Origin: an uncultured Clostridia bacterium
GTDB lineage: Bacteria; Bacillota_A; Clostridia; TANB77; CAG-508
Direction: 5' to 3'
DNA length: 20,259 nt
NCBI GenBank assembly: GCA_948852375.1
Contig: CAQOYX010000020.1
Location: 1-20,259, forward strand
The position numbers and the translations under genes are program-made. The stretch's first letter is position 1. Every line of letters begins with the position of its first letter. Of the stretch, positions 1 through 8,359 are shown piece by piece. The notes under the pieces are model-generated. The model had not been told where the DNA came from. It saw only the letters and a list, made by a program, of their open reading frames with translations, and did not search any database.

Positions 1-1
1 T

Positions 2-142
2 AAAGTTTTCGAAACAGAAAATTGTTTTTATTTATATATTAATAGTAATTATTCTTTTATTTTAGAAAAAACTGGATTTTCTATTGGTAATGCTGATGAT
101 TTTAATAAGTTTATTAAGAAAAAATTGTGGTATAAATTATAA
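2..142 (+). CDS. C-terminal end of a YcxB-like protein (partial)
   Basis: The window opens inside a plus-strand reading frame that runs for 46 codons from base 2 to a TAA at 140-142. The translation contains VFETENCFYLYI, then FILEKTGFSIGNADDF and a basic end. This resembles the C-terminal half of YcxB-like domains, in which a Tyr/Phe-rich strand (FYLYI) is followed by FIIPKxxF and an acidic-to-basic helix. Such proteins usually have two N-terminal membrane helices, which would lie before the window. It converges on the ABC exporter gene. Function is unknown even for the family. The call rests on motif resemblance over a short piece. Confidence 0.5.
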   Translation, partial: KVFETENCFYLYINSNYSFILEKTGFSIGNADDFNKFIKKKLWYKL

Positions 143-182
143 TCATGTAGTTGTACAATTCTAAAGATAAAGTATTTACTAA

Positions 183-205
183 ACAGCCCCTATAACAGGG
201 GCTGT
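183..205 (-). terminator. GC-rich hairpin between convergent genes, probable terminator
   Basis: An 8-bp perfect stem (ACAGCCCC / GGGGCTGT) with a 7-nt loop stands out in very AT-rich DNA. It lies between the plus-strand gene ending at 142 and the minus-strand ABC gene ending at 326. On the minus strand it is followed by TTTAGTAAATAC, only a modest U-tract. It may serve both converging genes or belong to the palindromic repeats seen elsewhere in the window. Confidence 0.5.
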
Positions 206-325
206 CGCAGAGCAACTGGGGAGCTTAAATACTATTTCATATAAGTATATTTATGTTCAATGAACTGTAACAATTTTTCTACATGATTCATTAAAATTTT
301 AAATTTTCAAACAACTAACTCTACC

Positions 326-2162
326 TTATTCTTCACATTCTTCAAATTGCGAATTGTATAATTCACTGTAAAATCCACCTTTTTCTAGTAACTCTTCATG
401 TGTTCCTTGTTCTACTATGTCTCCATGATCCATTACTAGAATTATGTCTGCATTTTTTATTGTTGATAGCCTGTGGGCTATTATGAAACTGGTTCTTCCT
501 TTCATTAAGTTATCCATTGCAGATTGTATTTCTATTTCTGTCCTTGTGTCTATTGAACTTGTTGCTTCATCTAATATTAGTATTTTAGGATCTAGTAATA
601 TTACACGTGCTATAGTTAGTAGTTGTTTTTGACCTGCTGATATGTTTGATGATTCTTCATTTATTACCATATCATATGCTTTCGGTAGTGTTTTTATGAA
701 ATGGTGTACATGTGCTGCTTTTGCTGCATCACATACTTGGGCATCACTTGCTTCGGGTTTTGAATATTTTATATTTTCTTTTATTGTTCCTCCAAATAGC
801 CAAGTATCTTGTAATACCATTCCAAAGTTTTTGCGTAAATCTCCTCTACTAAATTCTTTTATGTTATGACCATCTATTAAAATTTTTCCACTATTTACAT
901 CATAAAATCTCATTAGTAATTTTACTATTGTTGTTTTTCCTGCTCCTGTGGGCCCTACTATTGCTATTTTTTGACCATGCTTTATTTGTGCATTAAAATC
1001 ATTTATTATGGTTTTATCTTTGCTATACCCAAAGTGAACATGGTCAAATGTTACATTTCCTTTTAGGTCTTTTGTAGATATTGGGTTTTCTACTTCTATG
1101 TCTTCTTCTCTTTCTTCTAGGAATTTGAATACTCTTTCTGTTGCTGCTACCATTGATTGTAGCATACTTGATACTTGTGCTATTTGATTTATTGGTCCGA
1201 GTAAATTGTTTATTATATTGTATGAAGCTTTGTATGTTTCCTACTGTTATTTTTCCGTTTACTGCTAGATATCCTCCAAGTATTGCTACTGCAACATATC
1301 CAATGTTTCCTATAAAGTTCATTATTGGATGAATTAGCCCTGATAAAAATTGCGATTTCCACGCTGATTTATATAGTTCTTTGTTTGCTTTTTCAAATTC
1401 TTCTATTGCCTTTTTTTCTCCATTAAAGGCTTTTACTATGGTGTGTCCACCATAAATTTCTTCTACTTGACCATTTACATGTCCTAGGTAGTCTTGTTGT
1501 TTTGCAAAATACTTTTGAGATTTTCCCACTATATTTGCTACAAAAAATATGGTTATTGGTAATATTATTAATGATACTAAAGTCATTTCCCAGCTTATTG
1601 AGAACATCATTATTAGTATGCCTATTATTGTGCATATGGAGGTGATTATTTGTGTAATGCTTTGGTTTAGGTTTTGACTTAGGGTGTCTATGTCGTTTGT
1701 AATTATTGATAATGTTTCTCCATTTGTTTTGTTATCGAAGTATTGCATTGGAAGTCTGTTTATTTTTACTATTATGTCATTTCTTAATTTGTATGTTAGT
1801 TTTTGTGAGATGTTTGTCATTGTAAATCCTTGTATTAGTGAAAATGTTACACTTGTTATGTATAATGCAAGTAAGGTTAATAAAATTGTTGCAATTTTTT
1901 CAAAATTTATTCCATTTCCTCCTGATAACTTACTAATTATTCCATTAAATATTTCTGTTGTTGCATTTCCTAAAATTTTTGGACCTACTACCATAAATAT
2001 AGTACTTCCTATTGCAAAGATTAACACTATTATTAGAGATAACTTGTATTGTGATAAATAGTTTTTTATTAGCTTTTTTGTGGTTCCTTTAAAATCATTT
2101 GCTTTTTCTATTTTACCTTGCCCCATTAGTCCTCCCATGGGACCTCTTTTATGATTTGCCAT
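326..2162 (-). CDS. ABC exporter, canonical subunit (TMD-NBD half transporter), with one CGG +1 recoding site
   Basis: This is a half-transporter of the type I exporter family (MsbA/LmrA/YheH/LmrD-like). The N-terminal domain has six hydrophobic helices (residues about 30-330). The ATPase follows with Walker A GPTGAGKTT (about 403), signature NISAGQ, Walker B ILILDEATSS with catalytic Glu, and the H-loop IIAHR. The start ATG at 2162 has an AGGAG site seven bases upstream. The frame is broken at 1197-1199: 321 codons lead to an in-frame CGG, and skipping its C (Gly322, in QFT-G-PINQIAQ) restores a frame that runs to the stop, 611 aa in all. It lies downstream of a degenerate partner subunit, so the two probably form a heterodimer exporting drugs, lipids or peptides. 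Substrate unknown. Confidence 0.88.
1197..1199 (-). other. In-frame CGG, +1 recoding site (Gly322 of ABC subunit A)
   Basis: The zero frame reads ACT CGG ACC AAT. Skipping the C gives ACT GGA CCA ATA, so Thr-Gly-Pro-Ile, and joins the transmembrane domain to the ATPase domain. The distances to the start (963 bases) and to the downstream in-frame ATG at 1165 (33 bases after the skip) are both multiples of three. Confidence 0.85.
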
Positions 2163-2205
2163 TTGTTTCTCCTTTCCTTTTTGTTTTTTGGCTTGCTGTC
2201 CGCTT

Positions 2206-2328
2206 CCAGGAAGTAATATATTTCTTTTTCTTCATTGCACCACTCCCAACACTCATGGGTATTCCCCAGCCTCCTGGCTGTTTGTGGTTTCATTACGAAA
2301 ATGAAATATATTACTTCTTTCACGCTGG
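2206..2328. repeat. Long inverted repeat / possible MITE-like or structured RNA element
   Basis: Two 15-bp arms, at 2210-2224 and 2303-2317, are perfect reverse complements (GAAGTAATATATTTC). Pairing continues imperfectly on both sides, with CCAG at the outer edges and TTTTC inside. The roughly 78-base loop is richer in GC than its surroundings and contains CCAG/CTGG. On the minus strand a GTG-started frame of 65 codons crosses it (with CWEWC) and overlaps the next gene's start. That frame could be coding, but its two ends are simply the two hairpin arms. It lies between the two ABC subunit genes. I favour a small mobile or RNA-structured element. Confidence 0.5.
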
Positions 2329-2395
2329 TTTGTACTATGTTATTGTCAAAAGTGTAAAGTTATTGCAAAATAAAGTTTTCAAACTTATAGAATCT

Positions 2396-2413
2396 GTCAT
2401 GCGTTAGCATGAC
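2396..2413. repeat. Small hairpin downstream of ABC subunit B
   Basis: A 7-bp perfect stem GTCATGC / GCATGAC with a GTTA loop lies 37 bases after the stop of the upstream ABC subunit. On the minus strand no U-tract follows, so it is a poor terminator. It could moderate subunit ratio or mRNA decay, or be a member of the palindromic repeats at 4474 and 6155, which share a GTA/GTTA loop pattern. Confidence 0.4.
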
Positions 2414-2449
2414 TAGTGGTTTTTATATGTTCTTACATTGTTGTACTTT

Positions 2450-4187
2450 CTACTCTAATTCTTCCTTAGATAATTGTGATAGTGCTATTTGTGCATATGT
2501 TTGACAAGACTTCATCAATTCTTCATGTTTTCCTATTCCTACTATTTTTCCTTCTTCTAGTACTATTATTTGATCTGCGTTTAGTATTGTGCTTATTCTC
2601 TGAGCTACTATTATTACTGTTTTATCTTTTGTTATTTCTGATAGGGCTTCTCTTAGTCTTGCATCTGTTTTTAGGTCTAGTGCTGAGAAACTATCGTCAA
2701 ATATAAATATCTCTGGTTCTTTTGCTATTGCTCTTGCTATTGATAAACGTTGTTTTTGTCCTCCTGATACATTGTTTCCGACCTTGGGCTATTTCTGATG
2801 CGTATTTCTTTTCTTTTTCTTCTATGAATTCTACTGCTTGTGCAATACTTGCCGCTTTTTCCATTTTTTCGTCTGTCATCTCATGATTACTATATTTTAT
2901 GTTTGATTCTATTGTTCCTGAAAATAGTATTCCTTTTTGTGGTACATATCCTATTTTGTCTCTTAATTCTTTTTGTTTTACTTCTTTTATATTTATACCA
3001 TCTACTAGTATTTCTCCTCCTGTTACATCATAAAAACGTGGTATTAAATTTATTATACTAGATTTTCCGTGAGCCAGTAGAACCTATTATTGCTGTTATT
3101 TTTCCAGGTTCAGCTGTAAAATTTATATCTGTTAATAGTTCACTGTCTGCATCTGGATATCTAAATGATACATTTTTGAATTCTACTATTCCTCTTTTAT
3201 TTTTATCGAATGGTTTTGCCTCTTTTATATCTTTTATTTTTGGTATTGTTTCTAATACTTCATTTATACGTTTTGCAGATATACTAGCTCTTGGTAACAT
3301 TATCGATATCATAGATATCATTAGGAAACTCATTATTATTTGCATTGTGTATTGGATAAATGCCATCATGTCTCCAACTTGTATTATTCCTTTGTCTATA
3401 TTTATTCCTCCGAACCCATATTATTAATAGAGTTACTCCATTCATTACTAGCATTAATGCTGGCATCATTATGCTCATTGCTCTGTTTACAAAGATATTT
3501 GTTTTCATTAGGTTTGTATTTGCTATTTCAAATCTTTTCTCTTCTTTTTCTTCTGTATTAAATGCTCTAATTACTGGTAATCCTGTTAGTATTTCACGTG
3601 ATACTAGGTTTAGTTTATCTATTAGTTCTTGTAGTTTTTTGAATTTTGGCATTGCTACTGCAAATAGTATAAGTACTATTGCTACAACACAAAGTATTGC
3701 AAATCCTATAATCCATGCCATACTTGTGTTTGAGTTTGCAAGTACTCTTATGAATCCGCCTATTCCCATTATTGGGGCATATACTACTACTCTAAATAAC
3801 ATGCTTATTAGCATTTGTATTTGCTGAATATCATTTGTGCTTCTTGTAATTAGTGATGCTGTTGAAAAATTTGTAAATTCTTCTTTGCTAAAATCTAATA
3901 CTTTTTTAAATACTTTTTCTCTTAGGTTTTTTCCTAAGTTTGCTGCAACTCTTGATGATAAAAGCATTATTATTACTGCTGATATCATGCTGATTGTTGC
4001 TATTCCAAGCATTTGTAAACCTGCAGTAAATATGTAGTCAGTTTTTCCGTTGTTGTATTCCTATGTTTACTATTTTTGATGTATAGTTTGGTAGTTCTAG
4101 GTCTGCCCACGCTTGAACGCAAAGTAATATTACGATTGCAATAACAGATACCCAAGATTTCCTTAAATTTCTTAATATTTTTAACAT
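2450..4187 (-). CDS. ABC exporter, degenerate subunit (TMD-NBD half transporter), with four CGG +1 recoding sites
   Basis: Half-transporter of the YheI/LmrC/TM287 type, 577 aa when read through. ATG 4187 follows AAGGAGG by six bases. The first helix is at about residues 12-28, with five more to about 300. Walker A GSTGSGKSS is at 368-376 and the signature is NVSGGQKQ. Walker B reads FIFDDSFSALD with Asp where the catalytic Glu normally sits, and the H-loop reads VAQRIST with Gln for His. Both substitutions mark the degenerate site of heterodimeric exporters. In-frame CGG codons at 4047, 3410, 3067 and 2778 each need a one-base skip to yield Gly47, 259, 373 and 469. Residue 373 is the Walker A glycine before the essential Lys. 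It is promoter-proximal to subunit A. Confidence 0.87.
2778..2780 (-). other. In-frame CGG, +1 recoding site (Gly469 of ABC subunit B)
   Basis: GGT CGG AAA is read GGT GGA AAC, giving IAQ-G-G-NNVSGGQ, the expected approach to the ABC signature motif. The zero frame would lose the signature and Walker B. After the skip, 109 codons remain to the TAG at 2450-2452. Confidence 0.87.
3067..3069 (-). other. In-frame CGG, +1 recoding site inside Walker A (Gly373 of ABC subunit B)
   Basis: GGC TCA CGG AAA ATC TAG hits a stop two codons later in the zero frame. Skipping C gives GGC TCA GGA AAA TCT, the GSGKS of Walker A. The amino acid at this position is nearly invariant, which makes it the clearest site for assigning glycine. 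Confidence 0.9.
3410..3412 (-). other. In-frame CGG, +1 recoding site (Gly259 of ABC subunit B)
   Basis: ATA TGG GTT CGG AGG AAT is read GTT GGA GGA ATA AAT, giving IIWV-G-GINIDKG. It lies in the loop before the last membrane helix pair. The flanking frames agree: 600 bases from the upstream in-frame codon at 4012 and 42 bases to the downstream codon at 3369. Confidence 0.85.
4047..4049 (-). other. In-frame CGG, +1 recoding site (Gly47 of ABC subunit B)
   Basis: CAA CAA CGG AAA AAC TGA would stop after two more codons. Skipping C gives CAA CAA GGA AAA ACT GAC, so IGIQQ-G-KTDYIF, and opens the rest of the protein. The CGG is 46 codons from ATG 4187. Confidence 0.87.
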
Positions 4188-4232
4188 TTTTTCCTCCTTG
4201 TTTTTTATGTAAGCAATTTTATAATTTAATAA

Positions 4233-4274
4233 AATAACACTGTATCATATTATAATATGCTATATGGTGTTATT
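4233..4274. promoter_or_regulatory. Inverted repeat over the ABC promoter, probable repressor operator
   Basis: Perfect 8-bp arms AATAACAC (4233-4240) and GTGTTATT (4267-4274) flank 26 bases with an internal AT palindrome. The repeat begins directly next to the -35 box and covers the whole spacer and -10 box of the ABC exporter promoter. This layout suits a dimeric MarR- or TetR-type repressor, common for such exporters. No regulator gene is visible in the window. Confidence 0.55.
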
Positions 4275-4280
4275 TGTCAA
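4252..4280 (-). promoter_or_regulatory. Sigma-A-type promoter for the ABC exporter operon
   Basis: On the minus strand TTGACA (4275-4280) is followed after exactly 17 bases by TATTAT (4252-4257), one mismatch from the consensus -10. The start codon at 4187 is about 60 bases downstream, leaving a leader of about 55 bases. Confidence 0.7.
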
Positions 4281-4294
4281 TATTTGCCATGTAA

Positions 4295-4370
4295 AGTTCA
4301 TGGAAATTTCATGAACTATTACAATTTTGTAATAGTTACAATACTAGAAATTAGTATTACACTAATTTTA
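4295..4370. repeat. Cluster of three overlapping palindromes upstream of the ABC promoter
   Basis: AGTTCATG/CATGAACT (4295-4317, 7-nt spacer), AACTATTACAA/TTGTAATAGTT (4314-4337, 2-nt centre) and AAATTAG/CTAATTT (about 4348-4370) sit end to end. The first two share ACT bases, so their hairpins would be mutually exclusive. No gene overlaps them. They may be upstream operators or an RNA fold. From 4371 to 4473 I see weaker stems only. Confidence 0.4.
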
Positions 4371-4473
4371 GAGAGAAAATCTCACGAAGCCTTGCAAGAG
4401 AGCCCTTTTTTAGTAAAGGTGTTTTTACTTTACTGTTCTAAACTAACACCATTATTATAAATAGTAGACAAAA

Positions 4474-4530
4474 GCCTCCTTCATTTAAGGAAGGTGACAG
4501 TACGCAGGACTGACGGAAGGTTTTTACAGC
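4474..4530. repeat. Interspersed palindromic repeat, copy 1
   Basis: The segment carries GCCTCCTTC...GAAGGTGACAGTACG...GACTGACGGAAGGTTTTTACAGCA in two short stem units. The second half, from the CAGT-ACTG stem through GGTTTTTACAGCA and on into TTCATATA, recurs at 6155-6210. It resembles the short intergenic palindromic repeats often found in clostridial and related gut Firmicute genomes (CCTCC...GGAGGTG, GACGGAAGG). It lies in the 580-base gap between dapL and the ABC exporter. Confidence 0.55.
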
Positions 4531-4631
4531 ATTTAATTCATATAGAGATGTTTATTTTCAGTGATTATACTGAAAATTAGGTATTACGGTATATTTAGTC
4601 GCTCTTGTTTAATTATAGTATTCGTGTACAT

Positions 4632-4669
4632 AGAAAAAGAATTGAAGTCACTCCAAGTAAAGACTTCAA
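4632..4669 (-). terminator. Intrinsic terminator downstream of dapL
   Basis: An 8-bp stem TTGAAGTC/GACTTCAA (4642-4649, 4662-4669) with a 12-nt loop is followed on the minus strand by TTCTTTTTCT. It lies about 100 bases after the dapL stop and separates dapL from the ABC exporter promoter. Confidence 0.6.
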
Positions 4670-4767
4670 CTCTAACAAAGATGAGGAAAAGGTTTAATCA
4701 TTTTTTCTTTTTTATACTTATATTATAGAATAATATTTAGAAAAATAAATACTTTTTGCCAACTTTT

Positions 4768-5998
4768 TTACATGCTTTTTATTCTTTTTATTGCTTCCTT
4801 AGTATTTTCTCTTGTTCCAAATGCTGTTAATCTAAAGTATCCTTCTCCACTTGGTCCAAATCCCACTCCTGGTGTTCCTACTACATTTGCTTTTTGTAGT
4901 AAGTAGTCAAAGAATTCCCATGATGTGTATTCTTTTGGTACTTTTAGCCATATGTATGGGGCATTTTTTCCTCCAAATATTTCGTATCCTGCCTCTTTTA
5001 AGCCTTCTTGTATAATTTTTGCATTTTCTAAGTAATAGTTTATGTTTTCTTTTATTTGTTTTTGACCTTCCTCAGAATATACAGCTTCTGCTGCTCTTTG
5101 GGTTATATATGGCACTCCATTGAATTTTGTACTATTTCGCCTGTTCCATAATTTATTTAAACTTATTTCTTTTCCATCGTGTGTGTATGCTTTTAGCTCT
5201 TTTGGTACTACTGTATATGCACATCTTACTCCTGTAAATCCTGCTGTTTTTGAAAAACTTTTAAATTCTATTGCAACTTTATTTGCTCCTTCTATTTCAT
5301 ATATGCTATGTGGTATGTTCTCTTCTTGTATAAATGCTTCATATGCTGAATCAAATAAAATTATTGATTTGTTCTTTATTGCATATTGTACCCATTTTGA
5401 AAGTTCTTCTTTTGTTAATACTGTTCCGAGTTGGATTGTTCGGGAAACATAAATATATCATGTCTACTTTTTCATTTGGTAAGCTTGGTATGAAGTTATT
5501 TTCTGCATTTGTTTTCATATATGTTATTCCTTCATATTTGTCTTTTTCTTTATTATATGTGCCTGTTCTTCCTGCCATTATGTTTGTATCTAGATATACT
5601 GGGTAGACTGGATCTTGAATTGCTACTTTGTTGTCTGCACCAAATATTTCCCCTATGTTTCCTGTATCACATTTAGCTCCATCTGATATAAATATTTCTT
5701 CTTTTGATATTAATATTTCTCTTTTTTTATAATCATGTTCTACTATTTTTTCTCTTAGAAAATCATAGCCTTGCTCTGGTCCATAACCACGGAATGTTTC
5801 TATATTCATCATTTCATCTGTTGCTTTGTGCATAGCTTCTATAACCTTTGGAACTATAGGTCTTGTTACATCTCCTATACCTAGCTTTATTATTTTTCTG
5901 TCTGGATGTTCGTTTATGTAGTTTGCTACTTTTTTTGCAATTGTTGAAAATAAGTAGCTATCCTGTAGTTTTAAGTAATTTTCATTTATTTTAATCAT
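4768..5998 (-). CDS. dapL: LL-diaminopimelate aminotransferase, with one CGG +1 recoding site
   Basis: PLP-dependent class I/II aminotransferase that turns tetrahydrodipicolinate into LL-2,6-diaminopimelate in one step, bypassing the acylated dap intermediates. It is 409 aa when read through, matching the family's usual 400-411. Visible landmarks are the N-terminal [17 protein letters not shown], the CFPNNPTGT loop, the [13 protein letters not shown]-lysine site, NRR-x-[13 protein letters not shown] and the C-terminal [15 protein letters not shown] 5998 follows AGAAGGAA. The frame breaks at 5426-5428 in the NNPTGT loop, and skipping the C of CGG restores a continuous frame to the stop. dapF lies just upstream, so the two adjacent genes supply meso-DAP for peptidoglycan and lysine. 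Confidence 0.92.
5426..5428 (-). other. In-frame CGG, +1 recoding site (Gly191 of DapL)
   Basis: CCA ACT CGG AAC AGT is read CCA ACT GGA ACA GTA, giving [12 protein letters not shown]. This is the hallmark NPTG motif of fold-type I aminotransferases, so the expected residue is glycine. 190 codons precede it, and the frame after the skip runs 220 codons (the last is the stop) to 4768. Confidence 0.9.
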
Positions 5999-6154
5999 TG
6001 TTTTTTCCTTCTTTCTTTTTTATCTTTTTATTTTTTTGCAGTTTATTTCTTATCGCAAATTAGTCTTTTAGAATCTAGCGTCATCTATGGTGATAGACTC
6101 TTTAGGTAAAGGGGTTTTATAATAGTTATTTATCTAAAGATTTACTCAAAATAA

Positions 6155-6210
6155 AGGAGGTATCAGTGCGTAGCACTGACAGAAGGTTTTTACAGCACTT
6201 ATTCATATAA
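6155..6210. repeat. Interspersed palindromic repeat, copy 2
   Basis: GGAGGTA then the perfect 7-bp stem TCAGTGC/GCACTGA (6163-6179, GTA loop) is followed by CAGAAGGTTTTTACAGCA and TTCATATA. It closely matches the second half of the repeat at 4474-4530. It occupies the 252-base gap between dapF and dapL. The rest of that gap (5999-6154) shows no gene. Confidence 0.55.
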
Positions 6211-6250
6211 ATATGTTATATTGGCTGTGAATTGTAACTGTAAAATATTA

Positions 6251-7084
6251 TTATAATTCTCCTTCAAATACTGTTGCCACTGGTCCTGTCATGTATAAGT
6301 GGTTGTTTTCTTTATTCCATTTTATTTTTAGATCTCCTCCTTGTAGTTTTATTGTTACATCATTTTTTGTGTATCCATTTAGGATTGTGCTTACTGCCAC
6401 TGCACATGCTCCTGTTCCACAGGCTAGTGTTTCTCCTGTTCCTCTTTCCCATACTCGCATTTTTACTGTTGTTTCATTTATTATCTCTATAAATTCTATG
6501 TTTGCTTTTTCTGGAAAATGTTTGTCTTTTTCTAGTATTTTACCATATTTTTCTACTTCAAAGTTTTGTAAGTCTTCTACTATTGTTACTGCATGGGGAT
6601 TTCCCATTGATACACATGTAAATTTGAAATTTCGGTCTAATGCTTGTAATTTCAAATTTTTTACTGGACTTTCTTTTGATATTACTGGAATTTTTTTTGG
6701 TTCTAATATTGGTTCTCCCATATCTACTTTCACTTCTTCTACTTTGCCTTCTTTTAAATTTAGCTGTAATAGTTTTGTTCCTGCTAGTGTTTCGATGCTT
6801 AATTCTTGCTTTTGAGTTAGTCCTTTGTCATATACAAATTTTCCAACACATCTTATGCCATTACCACACATTTCCGCTTCTGAACCGTCATTGTTAAACA
6901 TTCGCATTTTGAAATCACACATTTTGCTTTTGCATATTAGGATTAGTCCATCTGCTCCTATGCCAAAATGTCTATTACTTACAATTCGAGCTAGAGTATG
7001 TATGTTATCTGGTTCTCCACTTTCAGTGCAATCCATATAAACATAATCATTCCCTAGCCCATGCATTTTTGTAAATTTTTTCAT
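6251..7084 (-). CDS. dapF: Diaminopimelate epimerase
   Basis: Cofactor-independent epimerase converting LL- to meso-diaminopimelate through two cysteines acting as acid and base. It is 277 aa, the usual length. The N-terminus reads [13 protein letters not shown]. The first catalytic Cys is in MCGNGIRC (about 72-79) and the second in ACGTGACA (about 220-227). [10 protein letters not shown] and MGNPHAV are also typical. ATG 7084 has an AGGTGA site eight bases upstream. There is no in-frame CGG and the frame is unbroken; its two CGG trinucleotides are out of phase (GAC GGT, GCG GAA). It precedes dapL, which makes its substrate. Confidence 0.96.
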   Translation of the reverse strand: MKKFTKMHGLGNDYVYMDCTESGEPDNIHTLARIVSNRHFGIGADGLILICKSKMCDFKMRMFNNDGSEAEMCGNGIRCVGKFVYDKGLTQKQELSIETLAGTKLLQLNLKEGKVEEVKVDMGEPILEPKKIPVISKESPVKNLKLQALDRNFKFTCVSMGNPHAVTIVEDLQNFEVEKYGKILEKDKHFPEKANIEFIEIINETTVKMRVWERGTGETLACGTGACAVAVSTILNGYTKNDVTIKLQGGDLKIKWNKENNHLYMTGPVATVFEGEL

Positions 7085-7116
7085 AAATTAGTCACCTCGC
7101 ATAAGTATTATAAAAT

Positions 7117-7140
7117 AGTCAATTATAATTATATTTGACT
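7117..7140. promoter_or_regulatory. 24-bp near-palindrome upstream of dapF
   Basis: AGTCAATTATAATTATATTTGACT is palindromic except for one mismatched pair, so 22 of 24 bases pair. It lies 33-56 bases before the dapF start, beside a TATAAT-like box (7107-7112 on the minus strand). It may be an operator, though AT richness raises the chance level. From 7141 to 7244 I see nothing further. Confidence 0.35.
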
Positions 7141-7244
7141 GTTTTATATACAATATGCTGTTTTGTTTTTAGACGTTAATTTCTCTTTTTTATTTTATAT
7201 AGAAGAATATCAAGATATATTACTCCAAAATTTGTACTTTTTAT

Positions 7245-7279
7245 AAAAAGACGTTATTTGATATTCTTTACCAATAACG
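7245..7279 (-). terminator. Putative intrinsic terminator after the tatD gene
   Basis: A 7-bp stem CGTTATT/AATAACG (7252-7258, 7273-7279) with a 14-nt loop is followed on the minus strand by a CTTTTTATA tract. It is about 190 bases after the hydrolase stop. The stretch 7280-7470 holds no gene or recognisable signal. Confidence 0.45.
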
Positions 7280-7470
7280 CCCTTACATTCATATTAATAT
7301 GCTTCCATTTTTACATTGTTACCATAAATGCAAATACTATTTTTATTATATTTGTAAATCCTCTTTTTTTTGATTTTTCATTTTACTTACTGTTATAATG
7401 ATAATTAAAATATTATTTTTATATCAATACTTCTTATTCGTTTACATTAATTTTTATTTTATTAAATATT

Positions 7471-8247
7471 TTATTTTATTTCAAATACTTTACATGCATT
7501 GTTATATGTTAATTCTGCTACTTTGTCTTCTGAATATTCTTTTACTTGTGCTATTTTTTGTGCAATGTATTTTACATTTCTGGGGTCATTTCTTTTTCCT
7601 CTGTTTGGTTCTGGTGTTAAATATGGGCTATCTGTTTCTATTAAGATTTTATCATCTGGAACAAGTTTTATTATTTCTTCAGCATTTTTTGAATTTTTAA
7701 ATGTTATTGGACCTGCAAATGATATGTAAAATCCTAGCTTTAAGGCTTCTTTTACTAGTTCTTTGTTTAGTGGACAACAATGAAATACTCCTGTTTTTTT
7801 TACTATGGTATTTTTTAGGATTTCTATTGTATCTGATATAGCTTCTCTTGTGTGTATTACTATAGGTAAGTTTCGCTTGTTTGCAAGTTCTATTTGTTTT
7901 ATAAAGGCATGTTGTTGCAAGTCTTTATTTTCTTTATTCCAATAGTAATCTAATCCTATTTCTCCAATTCCTAATACTTTTTGATTGCTTGATAAAATTT
8001 CAATTTGCTTTATTTCTTTTTCTATGTTTTCAACATTTTCTTTAATATCATTTGGCGATATTCCACAAACTGTATAAATTTGTGGATATCTTTTTGTAAG
8101 TTCTAGTGCTTTTTTTGAAGATTCTAAACTATATCCTGCACTAATTAATTTTGTTACATCACTTTTGAAAATTTGGTTTATAACTTCTTCTCTATCTTCA
8201 TAAAATTTTTCATCATCTAAATGACAATGTGAATCAAATAATTTCAT
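7471..8247 (-). CDS. TatD-family metal-dependent hydrolase
   Basis: Predicted metal-dependent phosphoesterase of the amidohydrolase fold; family members act as 3'-5' DNA exonucleases or D-aminoacyl-tRNA deacylases. It has 258 aa, the family length. Metal ligands are in order: SHCHLD (about 5-10), GEIGLDYY with the bridging Glu, IHTRE, the HCCPL strand (usually HCFSG) and ETDSPYLTPEPNRGKRNDP near the C-terminus. ATG 8247 follows AGGAGG by about ten bases. It has no in-frame CGG. It lies 112 bases after acpS on the same strand, perhaps co-transcribed. In Firmicutes this type is often called TatD or YcfH/YabD; which DNA or RNA substrate applies cannot be told. Confidence 0.9.
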   Translation of the reverse strand: MKLFDSHCHLDDEKFYEDREEVINQIFKSDVTKLISAGYSLESSKKALELTKRYPQIYTVCGISPNDIKENVENIEKEIKQIEILSSNQKVLGIGEIGLDYYWNKENKDLQQHAFIKQIELANKRNLPIVIHTREAISDTIEILKNTIVKKTGVFHCCPLNKELVKEALKLGFYISFAGPITFKNSKNAEEIIKLVPDDKILIETDSPYLTPEPNRGKRNDPRNVKYIAQKIAQVKEYSEDKVAELTYNNACKVFEIK

Positions 8248-8359
8248 TTCTATTTTTTCCTCCTAAATAGAATATATACTTAATACCCACATATCCTAAT
8301 TTATAAAAACACTAGATATTCTTTCATTATAATAAAATAAAGATAAATCAATAATTTTT

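Noticed and set aside
444..869. Plus-strand open frames opposite the ABC genes, dapF, spoIIE and others
   Set aside because: They are shadows of AT-rich minus-strand genes, rich in Phe/Leu/Ser runs, lacking ribosome binding sites and family motifs.
2126..2323. 65-codon GTG-started frame between the ABC genes as a real protein
   Set aside because: Its start and end coincide with the hairpin arms, there is no ribosome binding site before the GTG, and its end merely overlaps the ABC subunit start.
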